NCBI RefSeq assembly: GCF_034008315.1
Contig: NZ_CP125377.1
Location: 310,001 to 374,000 of the forward strand
Source of the DNA: Pseudomonas sp. P8_241
GTDB taxonomy: Bacteria > Pseudomonadota > Gammaproteobacteria > Pseudomonadales > Pseudomonadaceae
Length of the DNA: 64,000 nt
Reading direction: 5' to 3'
The notes beneath the pieces were generated by a model, which was given only the letters and a program-made list of their open reading frames with translations, was not told the origin of the DNA and did no database searches. Positions 10,195-18,642 of this stretch are shown piece after piece; position 1 is the first letter of the stretch, and each line of letters begins with the position of its first letter. Made by a program: the position numbers and the translations under genes.

Positions 10195-10859
10195 CCAAGT
10201 TGTCCGCAGCGCTAATCGCCCTCCCGGTGTTGGTGATCAGCACCCTTGCCAGTGCAGAAGTTGCGTTGTATCCCACCGGTCCCAGCGAAGACGCAGCGTT
10301 CATTCGCTTCGTCAACGCCAGCACCGCGCCATTGGACGTGATTGCTCAGGCGGGTCAGCCGCCGATGCGCCTGGAAGCGGCGCAACCGGTGTCGCTGTTT
10401 TTCCCGGTGCAGGCGAGCAGTCCGGTCAAGGGTACTTTGGTCAGTGGTGCACAAAAACTGGCCATGGACCTGAAAATCGAACCCGGGGAATTCGCCACGG
10501 TGGTCGCGATTCCAGACGGTAATGGCATCCGGCAAGTCGCGGTGCGCGAGCAGCCGGACGACTTCAACGGCCTGAAGGCGTCGCTGGCGTTCTTCAACGT
10601 CGACGCCGGGTGCCCCGATGCCAGCCTGCGCCCTGCCGGGCGTACTGCCGACCTGTTCAAGGCGGTGCCTGTCGACAGTCTGCAGCGTCGGTCGATCAAC
10701 CCGGTAACCCTGTCGGTGCAACTGGTGTGTGCAAACGCCAACGTCGGTAATCCGCTGGATTTGGGCGAGCTCAAGGCGGGCGAGCGTTACAGCGTGCTGC
10801 TGGTGCCTTCGTCCACCGGGCCGCGTCTTTTGAACGCCACGGACACTTTGTCTCACTGA
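10191..10859 (+). CDS. wssG: Cellulose acetylation protein WssG (AlgF-like)
   Basis: 222-residue periplasmic protein similar to AlgF of the alginate O-acetylation complex. It has a signal peptide (MTKLSAALIALPVLVISTLA, cleavage near SAE) and a two-part beta-rich body. AlgF-type proteins act in the periplasm together with the MBOAT protein and the AlgJ/AlgX-type transferase. The ATG overlaps the wssF stop as ATGA, implying coupled translation. Assignment rests on position between wssF and wssH and on the AlgF-like organisation. Confidence 0.84.
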   Translation: MTKLSAALIALPVLVISTLASAEVALYPTGPSEDAAFIRFVNASTAPLDVIAQAGQPPMRLEAAQPVSLFFPVQASSPVKGTLVSGAQKLAMDLKIEPGEFATVVAIPDGNGIRQVAVREQPDDFNGLKASLAFFNVDAGCPDASLRPAGRTADLFKAVPVDSLQRRSINPVTLSVQLVCANANVGNPLDLGELKAGERYSVLLVPSSTGPRLLNATDTLSH

Positions 10860-10877
10860 TCGGATTCTGCCGCCGCC

Positions 10878-12293
10878 ATGGTCTTCGCCTCACTCGAGTT
10901 CCTGACGCTGTTTCTGCCTGCGTTCCTGTTGGTGTATGCCCTGGGCAAACCCGCCTGGCGTAACGTCATCCTGCTGATCGGCAGTTGGCTGTTCTATGGC
11001 TGGCTGAGTCCGCTGTTCCTGACTCTGCACGTGGTGTTGACCATCGTCGCTTGGGTCGGTGGTCTGCTGGTGGACCGTGCCCGGGACGGTTCAAAGGGCC
11101 GGGTGCGGCTGTTGATCGCATTGATCGTCTTCAACACGGCTGTGCTGTGTTGGTACAAGTACGCCAACATCCTGGCCGGAACCTGGAGCGAGCTGATCAC
11201 CTACTACGGCGCCATGCCGCTGGAGTGGCAGCGGGTGGCGCTACCGGCAGGGCTTTCGTTCATCGTGTTGCAGGCGATCTCATACCTGGTGGATGTCCAC
11301 CGGCATACGGTGCCGGTGGAGCGCAACTTCATCAATTATGCGACGTACATTTCGATGTTCGGGCACTCGATTGCAGGTCCGATCATTCGTTATGACTGGG
11401 TGCGCCGTGAACTGACGCAACGCTATTTCAGTTGGCAGAACTTTTCACTGGGTGCCCGGCGCTTCATGATCGGCATGTGCATGAAGGTGCTGGTGGCGGA
11501 CACTCTGTCGCCACTGGTGGACGTCGCTTTTCATCTGGAAAATCCGTCCTTTGTCGATGCGTGGATCGGCTGTCTGGCCTATTCGCTGCAGCTGTTTTTC
11601 GACTTTGCCGGCTACAGCGCGATGGCGATCGGCCTGGGCCTGATGCTGGGTTTTCACTTCCCGGAAAACTTCAACCGCCCGTACCTGGCCAGCAGCATTC
11701 AGGACTTCTGGCGGCGCTGGCATCTGTCGCTGTCGAGTTGGCTGCGCGATTACCTGTACATCGCTCTGGGCGGTAATCGCAACGGCGCCTGGAAGACCTA
11801 TCGCAACTTGTTCCTGACCATGGCCATTGCCGGTTTGTGGCATGGCGGCGATAGCTGGAACTACCTGTTGTGGGGCTCGGCCCATGGCATCGCGTTGTGC
11901 CTCGATCGCTTATGGTCGCGCTCCAACCTGCCAGGCATTCCGCCCTTGTTGTCGCACACTCTGACGCTATTGTTTGTGTTCCTTGCCTGGACCTTGTTCC
12001 GTGCCCCTGACTTCCATACGGCGTTGTCCATGTACGCCGGCCAGTTCGGTCTGCACGGCTTCGCCCTGGGCGATGCGCTGGCGGTGACCCTGCGTCCGGT
12101 GCATGGTCTTGCGGCCTTGCTCGCAGTGGTGTGCATCGTTGCGCCGCTGTTGCACGGCCGTTATGAGCAGCGGTTTGGCGGCTATGGGTTCTATGCACCA
12201 ATGGCGGCCTTGTGGCCGGTGGCGGGTTTTCTGCTCTCGTTCGCGTTGATCGCGAGTCGTGAAGCCGTACCCTTCCTGTACTTCCAGTTCTGA
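10878..12293 (+). CDS. wssH: Membrane-bound O-acyltransferase WssH (AlgI family, MBOAT)
   Basis: 471-residue polytopic inner-membrane MBOAT protein that moves acetyl groups from a cytoplasmic donor to the periplasmic side for cellulose acetylation. Many hydrophobic helices are visible, with the family motif RPYLASSIQDFWRRWHLSLS and the catalytic His in GLWHGGDSW at residue 322, the same number as in AlgI. The ATG at 10878 has a weak Shine-Dalgarno, consistent with translational readthrough from wssG 18 bases away. It overlaps wssI by one base (TGATG). Confidence 0.93.
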   Translation: MVFASLEFLTLFLPAFLLVYALGKPAWRNVILLIGSWLFYGWLSPLFLTLHVVLTIVAWVGGLLVDRARDGSKGRVRLLIALIVFNTAVLCWYKYANILAGTWSELITYYGAMPLEWQRVALPAGLSFIVLQAISYLVDVHRHTVPVERNFINYATYISMFGHSIAGPIIRYDWVRRELTQRYFSWQNFSLGARRFMIGMCMKVLVADTLSPLVDVAFHLENPSFVDAWIGCLAYSLQLFFDFAGYSAMAIGLGLMLGFHFPENFNRPYLASSIQDFWRRWHLSLSSWLRDYLYIALGGNRNGAWKTYRNLFLTMAIAGLWHGGDSWNYLLWGSAHGIALCLDRLWSRSNLPGIPPLLSHTLTLLFVFLAWTLFRAPDFHTALSMYAGQFGLHGFALGDALAVTLRPVHGLAALLAVVCIVAPLLHGRYEQRFGGYGFYAPMAALWPVAGFLLSFALIASREAVPFLYFQF

Positions 12294-13447
12294 TGGCCGC
12301 GCACATGTCCTCTTCATCCCACGTCCCGGTTCCTCCAAGCGAATTCAATGCCCGCATCAGCAAGATGGCGGGCGTTGCATTTGTCACGTTCCTGGCGGTT
12401 GGCTTTGCTTCCTGCGCGTGGCTGTTGCTCAGTGGCAAGGTCGAGATGCTGCCGCCAAAGCTGACGATGGACGACGTGCTGCACGGCGAGGTGACCCACA
12501 AGATCGCCAAGCAACTGTCGAAGGCCGTGGTGCCGGAGCTGGCTGCGAACCTTGAGCGTGGCGGCAGCTGGCTGTTGCTGCACGATACCGGTCCGCGGGT
12601 ACGCTCCGGTTGTGAGCACTGGTTGTTCCTGACTGACGAGATGCGCATCAACCGCCACGCCCAGGCCAATGCAGTGACCAAGGCCGATGTCGTACGTGAT
12701 GTCCAGCAACGATTGGCCAAACGCGGTATTGCGCTGCTGGTGGCGGTGGTACCGGACAAGAGTCGAATCGCCAGCGCGCAACTGTGTGATCTGCGTCGCC
12801 CGACGCAGTTACAGGCGCGTGCCCAGGCATGGGTAGAAGGCTTGAACCAGGCGGGTATCGCCGCCATAGACCTGGCGCCGACGTTGCAGCCTTTGGGTGC
12901 CGAGGCCTACCTGCGCACCGATACTCACTGGAGCGAAACCGGATCGGCGGCGGCTGCCAACGCTGTCGCTAAGCAGGTTCAACTGATGGGCATCAGCGCC
13001 ACGCCGCATAAAGAATTTGAAGTGAAGGTGCAGGCGCCGGCGCGCCGCCCTGGCGATCTGGTTCGCCTGGCTGGCCTCGAATGGCTGCCAGTGAGCTGGC
13101 AACCGACGCCGGAAATCGTGGTCGCCACCCAGACAAGCGAAAAGACTGCCCAAGTCCAAGGTGGCGACGATAACCTTGATGACCTGTTCGGTGACGACAA
13201 CTTGCCGAACGTGGCGCTGATCGGCACTTCATTCTCGCGCAACTCCAACTTCGTCGGCTTTGTGCAACAGGCCCTGGGTGCACCGATCGGCAATTTTGCA
13301 AAGGACGGTGGCGAATTCTCTGGTGGTGCCAATGGTTATTTCAACAACCCGGCATTCAAACAAACGCCACCCAAGCTGATTATCTGGGAAATCCCGGAGC
13401 GGGATTTGCAGACGCCTTACAGCGAAGCAATTGACTGGGCCGGATAG
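12293..13447 (+). CDS. wssI: Cellulose O-acetyltransferase WssI (AlgJ/AlgX-like SGNH protein)
   Basis: 384-residue protein with one N-terminal membrane anchor (about residues 22-45) and a periplasmic AlgX-type SGNH domain. The catalytic D-x-H is in RTDTHWSETG (D210, H212) and the nucleophile Ser is in GTSFSRNSN (about S313). It is the presumed last enzyme of acetyl transfer to cellulose. The ATG overlaps the wssH stop. In SBW25 the operon continues with wssJ, a MinD-like ATPase. No such gene follows here, so wssI is the last gene of this operon. Confidence 0.9.
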   Translation: MAAHMSSSSHVPVPPSEFNARISKMAGVAFVTFLAVGFASCAWLLLSGKVEMLPPKLTMDDVLHGEVTHKIAKQLSKAVVPELAANLERGGSWLLLHDTGPRVRSGCEHWLFLTDEMRINRHAQANAVTKADVVRDVQQRLAKRGIALLVAVVPDKSRIASAQLCDLRRPTQLQARAQAWVEGLNQAGIAAIDLAPTLQPLGAEAYLRTDTHWSETGSAAAANAVAKQVQLMGISATPHKEFEVKVQAPARRPGDLVRLAGLEWLPVSWQPTPEIVVATQTSEKTAQVQGGDDNLDDLFGDDNLPNVALIGTSFSRNSNFVGFVQQALGAPIGNFAKDGGEFSGGANGYFNNPAFKQTPPKLIIWEIPERDLQTPYSEAIDWAG

Positions 13448-13500
13448 CGGATTACCTGGGCAATGGCAGTCGTCAAGGACGCAGTGAAAATGCAATATCG

Positions 13501-13513
13501 TTATTCGTTAACG
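13501..13513. promoter_or_regulatory. Candidate sulfur-regulator box upstream of the TauD-like gene
   Basis: TTATTCGTTAACG in the AT-rich 218-base gap between wssI and the dioxygenase gene. It differs by one base from TTATTCCTTAACG at 63393-63405, and related versions lie at 57422 and 61062. All sit in front of sulfur-scavenging genes or their neighbours. A CysB-type site is inferred, not shown. The rest of the gap (13448-13665) has no further gene. Confidence 0.45.
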
Positions 13514-13665
13514 GTATTTAAATTAAGTTTCTTATACCTATAAAGTTAATCCCCTGCGTACCTGCCGACCAATCGGCGCGCCGCACGACACGAACCAACA
13601 CGGGACATCCGTGAGTTTCTGATCGACGCGCGCGCCTTTGAGCGTGCCGTGCGTGGGAGTGATTT

Positions 13666-14553
13666 ATGTCTTCAGCTTCAGCTTCGCCAAGTATCGCGCC
13701 ACAGTTTTTCGACATCCGCCCGTTTGACGGAGCGGTAGGCGCCGAGATCATCGGTCTCGATTTGTCCCGTCCGATCAATGATCAGGATTTCGCCAGCATT
13801 CACCGCGCGCACCTGGATCATCACGTGGTGGTGTTCCGCGACCAGCGCATCACTCCTGAGCAACACATTGATTTCAGCCGCCGGTTTGGCGTGTTGCAGA
13901 TCCATGTGCTCAAGCAGTTTTTGTTGGTCAACCACCCGCAAATCCTCATCGTTTCCAACATCGTCGAAAACGGCCAAAACATCGGCCTCGGCGATGCCGG
14001 GAAGTTCTGGCACTCCGATCTCTCCTATAAAGAACTGCCAAGCCTGGGCTCGATGCTGCATGCCCAGGAGCTGCCGTCAGAAGGCGGCGACACATTGTTC
14101 GCCGACATGCACAAAGCCTGGGACAGCCTGCCGCTCGCGTTGCGCAAAGCGGTGCAAGGGCGCTCGGCGGCGCACTCCTACACGGCGCGTTACAGCGAGA
14201 CCAAATTCGAAGGCAACTGGCGCCCGACCCTGACGCCGGAGCAACTCGCCCAGGTCGCTGAAGTCGTCCATCCGGTCGTGCGCACCCACCCGGAAAACGG
14301 CCGCAAGGCATTGTTCGTCAGCGAAGGGTTCACCACCCGCATCGTTGGCTTGCCGGAAGACGAGAGTCAGCAACTGCTGACCGAGCTCTATGCCCACAGC
14401 GTGTTGCCGCAAAACATCTACCGACATCAGTGGCAGCCCCACGACCTAGTGTTCTGGGACAACCGTTCGCTGATCCACCTCGCCGCCGGATGCCCCAGCC
14501 ATCTGCGCCGCAAGCTGTATCGCACCACCATCCAGGGCGACGCGCCTTTCTGA
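13666..14553 (+). CDS. TauD/TfdA-family 2-oxoglutarate-dependent dioxygenase
   Basis: 295-residue Fe(II)/2-oxoglutarate dioxygenase of the taurine dioxygenase family. The iron ligands are visible: HSD (H116, D118) after a GDAGKFW stretch, and the distal His in SLIHLAAGCP (H271). The 2-oxoglutarate-binding Arg lies near the C-terminus (RRKLYRTT). Enzymes of this group hydroxylate a carbon next to sulfonate, sulfate or another leaving group to release sulfite or sulfate. It is co-directional with, and 18 bases upstream of, an ABC importer of the sulfonate type, which suggests release of sulfur from an imported organosulfonate; the exact substrate cannot be read. GGGAG precedes the start ATG. 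Confidence 0.85.
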   Translation: MSSASASPSIAPQFFDIRPFDGAVGAEIIGLDLSRPINDQDFASIHRAHLDHHVVVFRDQRITPEQHIDFSRRFGVLQIHVLKQFLLVNHPQILIVSNIVENGQNIGLGDAGKFWHSDLSYKELPSLGSMLHAQELPSEGGDTLFADMHKAWDSLPLALRKAVQGRSAAHSYTARYSETKFEGNWRPTLTPEQLAQVAEVVHPVVRTHPENGRKALFVSEGFTTRIVGLPEDESQQLLTELYAHSVLPQNIYRHQWQPHDLVFWDNRSLIHLAAGCPSHLRRKLYRTTIQGDAPF

Positions 14554-14571
14554 TTTGTCGGAGATCTGATC

Positions 14572-15597
14572 ATGTCCAAACGTCTTCCATTCGCACCGCT
14601 GGCCGCCGCAATCGGCCTGGGGTTCAGCCTGATCGCCGGCAGCCTGGTGGCGCCGACCGTGGCCCACGCCGAGGGTGAAATCCGCATTGCCGAACAGTTC
14701 GGCATCGTTTACTTGCTCCTCAATGTGGTACGCGATCAAAACCTGATCGAGAAGTACGGCAAGCAGGAAGGTATCGACATCAAGGTCGACTGGACCCAGC
14801 TCTCGGGCGGTGCAGCGGTCAACGATGCGTTGCTGTCGGGCTCGATCGATATTGCCGGCGCCGGTGTCGGCCCGTTGCTGACTATCTGGGATCGTACCCA
14901 CGGCAAACAGAACGTCAAAGCCGTGGCTTCCCTCGGCAACTTCCCGTACTACCTGGTGAGCAATAATCCCAAGGTCAAAACCATCGCCGACTTCACCGAG
15001 AAGGACCGCATCGCGGTACCGGCGGTCGGCGTTTCGGTGCAGTCGCGCTTCCTGCAGTACGCGGCTGCCAAGCAGTGGGGCGACAAGGAGTTCAACCGTC
15101 TCGACAAGTACACCATCGCGGTTCCGCACCCCGACGCGACAGCCGCGCTGGTGGCCGGCGGCACAGAGCTGAGCGGGCATTTCTCCAACCCGCCGTTCCA
15201 GGATCAGGAGCTGGCCAATTCCAACGTACATGTGGTGCTGAACACCTATGACCTGCTCGGCCCGAACTCGCCGACGGTACTGTTCGCCACCGAAAAATTC
15301 CGTGATGAGAACCCGAAAACCTACAAGGCGTTTATCGATGCGCTGACAGAAGCGGCGCAATTTGCGCAGAACGACAAAGGCGCCGCGGCCGACACTTACA
15401 TTCGCGTCACCAAGGCCAAAATCGATCGCGCCGAGCTGCTGAAAATCATCGACAACCCGCAGTTCGAATTCAGCGTCACGCCGAAAAATACTTACCCTTT
15501 GGCCGAGTTCCTGTACCGCGTCGGCGCGATCAAAAACAAGCCGGACTCATGGAAGGATTACTTCTTCCAGGACGCCAAACCGCTGCAAGGGAGCTGA
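14572..15597 (+). CDS. ABC transporter periplasmic binding protein (nitrate/sulfonate/taurine type)
   Basis: 341 residues with a signal peptide (LAAAIGLGFSLIAGSLVAPTV, cleavage near AHAEG) and a two-lobed COG0715-type fold. The lobe-1 start EIRIAEQFGIVYLL and the later GVSVQS and DATAAL segments fit aliphatic sulfonate or nitrate binding proteins. GGAG lies nine bases before ATG 14572. It is the second gene of a four-gene set, dioxygenase then SBP, ATPase and permease, so it probably captures the dioxygenase substrate. Sulfonate is inferred from context. Confidence 0.85.
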   Translation: MSKRLPFAPLAAAIGLGFSLIAGSLVAPTVAHAEGEIRIAEQFGIVYLLLNVVRDQNLIEKYGKQEGIDIKVDWTQLSGGAAVNDALLSGSIDIAGAGVGPLLTIWDRTHGKQNVKAVASLGNFPYYLVSNNPKVKTIADFTEKDRIAVPAVGVSVQSRFLQYAAAKQWGDKEFNRLDKYTIAVPHPDATAALVAGGTELSGHFSNPPFQDQELANSNVHVVLNTYDLLGPNSPTVLFATEKFRDENPKTYKAFIDALTEAAQFAQNDKGAAADTYIRVTKAKIDRAELLKIIDNPQFEFSVTPKNTYPLAEFLYRVGAIKNKPDSWKDYFFQDAKPLQGS

Positions 15598-15602
15598 CTG
15601 AA

Positions 15603-16463
15603 ATGAACGCCCCTTTGCAAGGCCACACGGTCAGCAAACCGATCGCGGCAGCCCAAGCGCTGCTGTCGGTCGATAATGTCAGCCTGGAATACCGCACGCC
15701 GCAGCGCGTGGTGCGGGCGACGCATCAAGTCAGTTTCGAGATCGATCCGGCGGACCGCTTTGTCCTTCTGGGCCCGTCCGGTTGTGGCAAGTCGACGTTG
15801 CTCAAGGCCGCCGCAGGCTTCATTCAGCCAGTGGAAGGCGAGATCCGTCTGCAAGGCCAGCGCGTCGATGCGCCGGGACCGGACCGGATCGTGGTGTTCC
15901 AGGAGTTCGACCAACTGCCGCCGTGGAAAACCGTAAAGCAGAACGTGATGTTCCCGCTGCTGGCATCGAAAACCCTCAAACGCAAGGACGCCGAAGAACG
16001 GGCGCTGCACTATCTGGAAAAGGTCGGACTGGCGGCGTTTGCCGATGCCTATCCGCACACCTTGTCCGGTGGCATGAAGGCCCGGGTCGCCATTGCCCGG
16101 GCGCTGGCGATGCAGCCGAAAATCCTGTTGATGGACGAGCCCTTCGCGGCCCTGGATGCCCTGACCCGACGCAAGATGCAGGAAGAGTTGCTGCTGCTCT
16201 GGGAGGAGGTGCGCTTCACGCTGTTGTTCGTCACGCACTCCATCGAGGAGGCGTTGGTGGTGGGCAACCGCATCCTGTTGCTGTCGCCGCATCCGGGCCG
16301 GGTGAGGGCGGAGGTCCACAGCCATCAATACGATTTGCACAGCCTGGGCGGTGTGGCGTTTCAGGAGTCGGCGCGGCGCATCCATCGGTTGCTGTTCGAT
16401 GAAAACCAGTCGCCGCAAACCGAGCACGAGCTGGATTTTGCCGACATCCGTATCGCTTATTGA
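15603..16463 (+). CDS. ABC transporter ATP-binding protein (SsuB/TauB-like)
   Basis: 286-residue ATPase with Walker A GPSGCGKST, Q-loop FQEFDQLPPW, signature LSGGMKARV and Walker B ILLMDEPFAALDA, followed by the switch His (VTHSIEEAL). ATG 15603 is preceded by GGGAG nine bases upstream; an in-frame start further upstream would overlap the binding-protein gene and lacks a good site. It powers import by the adjacent permease and binding protein. The SsuB/TauB/NrtD subgroup is suggested by the short C-terminus and the context. Confidence 0.9.
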   Translation: MNAPLQGHTVSKPIAAAQALLSVDNVSLEYRTPQRVVRATHQVSFEIDPADRFVLLGPSGCGKSTLLKAAAGFIQPVEGEIRLQGQRVDAPGPDRIVVFQEFDQLPPWKTVKQNVMFPLLASKTLKRKDAEERALHYLEKVGLAAFADAYPHTLSGGMKARVAIARALAMQPKILLMDEPFAALDALTRRKMQEELLLLWEEVRFTLLFVTHSIEEALVVGNRILLLSPHPGRVRAEVHSHQYDLHSLGGVAFQESARRIHRLLFDENQSPQTEHELDFADIRIAY

Positions 16464-16484
16464 GCCAGTTGAGAGGAGGGCCCG

Positions 16485-17351
16485 ATGAGCCATTTATCAT
16501 CCCCGCGTGAAGAATTCGAAACGCTGTTGCAGCCGCTGACCAGCGTGCCGCTGGAGCGCGAACTGCCGCTTGGCCAGCGCCTGTGGCAACAAGGCTGGCT
16601 GCGTAAAAGCCTGATCCTGATTTTGCTGGCGGTGCTTTGGGAAGCCGTTGCCCGCTATCAGAACAATGACCTGCTGTTGCCAAGTTTTTTGCAGACTTCT
16701 CACGCTTTATACGAGGGTATGCTCAGCGGTGAATTGCTCGGCAAAGTCTGGATTTCATTAGTGGTGTTGCTCAAGGGTTACCTGATCGGCATCGTTCTGG
16801 CGTTTGGCCTGACCACGCTGGCGGTGTCGACTCAATTCGGACGAGACCTGCTCAGTACCCTGACCTCGATGTTCAACCCGTTGCCGGCCATTGCGCTGCT
16901 GCCGCTGGCGCTGCTGTGGTTTGGGCTGGGGCAGAACAGCCTGATTTTCGTGCTGGTGCATTCGGTGCTTTGGGCCTTGGCGCTGAACACCTACGCCGGC
17001 TTCCTCGGCGTCTCGGAAACCCTGCGTATGGCCGGGCGTAACTACGGTCTCAAGGGCATGCGTTTTGTGCTGTTCATCCTGATTCCGGCAGCACTGCCGT
17101 CGATCCTCGCCGGCCTGAAAATCGGTTGGGCGTTTGCCTGGCGTACCTTGATCGCGGCCGAGCTGGTGTTTGGTGCGACGAGCGGCAAGGGCGGGTTGGG
17201 GTGGTACATCTTTCAGAATCGCAATGAGCTGTACACCGACAAGGTGTTTGCCGGGTTGGCGGTAGTGATCCTGATCGGGTTGCTGGTGGAGAACCTGGTG
17301 TTTGATTCGTTGGAGCGGGTAACGGTGAAGCGGTGGGGGATGGTGCGGTGA
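16485..17351 (+). CDS. ABC transporter permease (SsuC/TauC-like)
   Basis: 288-residue inner-membrane permease with about six hydrophobic segments and the BPD_transp_1 coupling loop (around GRNYGLKGMRFVLFILIPAALP). A strong AGGAGG precedes ATG 16485. It completes the four-gene operon that begins with the dioxygenase at 13666. A REP palindrome follows immediately, which may help end or stabilise the transcript. Confidence 0.9.
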   Translation: MSHLSSPREEFETLLQPLTSVPLERELPLGQRLWQQGWLRKSLILILLAVLWEAVARYQNNDLLLPSFLQTSHALYEGMLSGELLGKVWISLVVLLKGYLIGIVLAFGLTTLAVSTQFGRDLLSTLTSMFNPLPAIALLPLALLWFGLGQNSLIFVLVHSVLWALALNTYAGFLGVSETLRMAGRNYGLKGMRFVLFILIPAALPSILAGLKIGWAFAWRTLIAAELVFGATSGKGGLGWYIFQNRNELYTDKVFAGLAVVILIGLLVENLVFDSLERVTVKRWGMVR

Positions 17352-17376
17352 TCCGTTGATTTTGTGTCGGGTTGGG

Positions 17377-17452
17377 AAAAGATCGCAACCGTCGGCAGCT
17401 CCTACATGGATCTGCGTACATCTGTAGGAGCTGCCGAAGGCTGCGATCTTTT
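17377..17452. repeat. REP inverted pair, GATCGCAGCC type (copy 1)
   Basis: Two facing arms of the unit AAAGATCGCAGCCTTCGGCAGCTCCTACA around a short centre; the left arm has a few changes. It lies between the permease gene and the LysR gene. The same family recurs at 31376, 54990 and 56353. Confidence 0.85.
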
Positions 17453-17504
17453 GATCTGCTAGCATTGCGTGTGAATCAACCCTGATCAGTCATGAGTGCT
17501 CGCG

Positions 17505-18425
17505 ATGCAGTTGCCAGACATGAACCTGCTAATCGCCCTCGACGCCTTGCTCGACGAGGGCAGTGTCGTGGGCGCTGCGCGGCGGATGAACCTCAGCCCG
17601 GCGGCGATGAGCCGGACATTGACACGCATTCGCGAAGCCATCGGCGACCCGATCCTGGTACGTGCCGGGCGAGGCCTGGTGCCGACGCCCAAGGCGCTGG
17701 AGTTGCGCGAGCAGGTGCGCAGTGTGGTGGAGCAGGCGGCGTTGCTGTTTCGTTCGGCCGATGCGGTGGAGTTGGGCTCATTGCGGCGGCGGTTCAGTAT
17801 TCGGGCCAACGACTTTTTTGTCGGCGTTTACGGCGGTAAGTTGTTCGATACCCTCGACCGGCAGGCGCCGCACTGTGAGTTGCGTTTTGTGCCTGAGGGT
17901 GATGGCGACGATGAGGCGCTGCGTGAGGGGCGCATCGATTTGAGCATCAGCAACACCCGGCCGCTGACGCCGGAAGTGAAAGTGCAGAATTTGTTTTCCA
18001 CGCACTTTGTTGGCCTGGTGCGTGAGGATCATCCGCTGTTTGATGAAGAAATCACTGCAGAACGGTATGCCGGATTTTCTCATATCAGCATGTCCCGACG
18101 CGGTATCGCGCGAGGGCCGATCGATACCGCACTCAATGCACTGGGGTTGGAGCGTCGGGTGGCAGTGATTGCGCCGAGTTTCCATGCGGCAATGTTCGCG
18201 TTGCCCGATTCGGACCTGATTCTGCCGGTACCCAAGGAAGCATTGTTGAGCGTGCGACGGCTGGGATTGAAGCTGCGCTCCTTTGACCTGCCGATCCCGT
18301 TGCCGACCTTGATGCTGACCCAGGCCTGGCACCCACGTTTCGACAAGGACCCGGCCCATCGGTGGATGCGCGAAACGGTCAAGGCGTGTTGCGATGAGAC
18401 GTGGCTCGCCGCGCAACCCGTTTGA
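17505..18425 (+). CDS. LysR-type transcriptional regulator
   Basis: 306-residue LysR protein. N-terminal winged helix-turn-helix starts MNLLIALDALLDEGSV with recognition segment AARRMNLSPAAMSRTL, followed by a co-inducer domain. ATG 17505 is the chosen start; GTG 17496 is three codons upstream, and neither has a strong Shine-Dalgarno. It lies between the sulfonate-type operon and a multidrug efflux operon on the same strand. It could control either; the downstream efflux genes, 217 bases away, are the more usual type of target. No effector can be assigned. Confidence 0.88.
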   Translation: MQLPDMNLLIALDALLDEGSVVGAARRMNLSPAAMSRTLTRIREAIGDPILVRAGRGLVPTPKALELREQVRSVVEQAALLFRSADAVELGSLRRRFSIRANDFFVGVYGGKLFDTLDRQAPHCELRFVPEGDGDDEALREGRIDLSISNTRPLTPEVKVQNLFSTHFVGLVREDHPLFDEEITAERYAGFSHISMSRRGIARGPIDTALNALGLERRVAVIAPSFHAAMFALPDSDLILPVPKEALLSVRRLGLKLRSFDLPIPLPTLMLTQAWHPRFDKDPAHRWMRETVKACCDETWLAAQPV

Positions 18426-18440
18426 AATCCTGCCCAAATC

Positions 18441-18533
18441 CCTGTAGGAGCGAGCCTGCTCGCGATGAGGGCTGCGCAGGCACATCTTCATCGACTGGCT
18501 TGGCGCCATCGCGAGCAAGCTTGCTCCTACAGG
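18441..18533. repeat. REP inverted pair, GGAGCGAGCCTGCTCGC type (copy 1)
   Basis: CCTGTAGGAGCGAGCCTGCT on the left and its near reverse complement ending CTTGCTCCTACAGG on the right, with about 40 bases between. It lies between the LysR gene and the MFS gene. This is the commoner of the two REP families in the window. Confidence 0.85.
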
Positions 18534-18642
18534 GTTTGTATTGTTGCGTCTGGTGCATTTATAAGCTGCCGAGAAGTTGATTTTCGTCAGGCATCACCCT
18601 TCCTAAAATGCTTCCGGTACTTTCCTTCCGGAGCTCGCAGTA

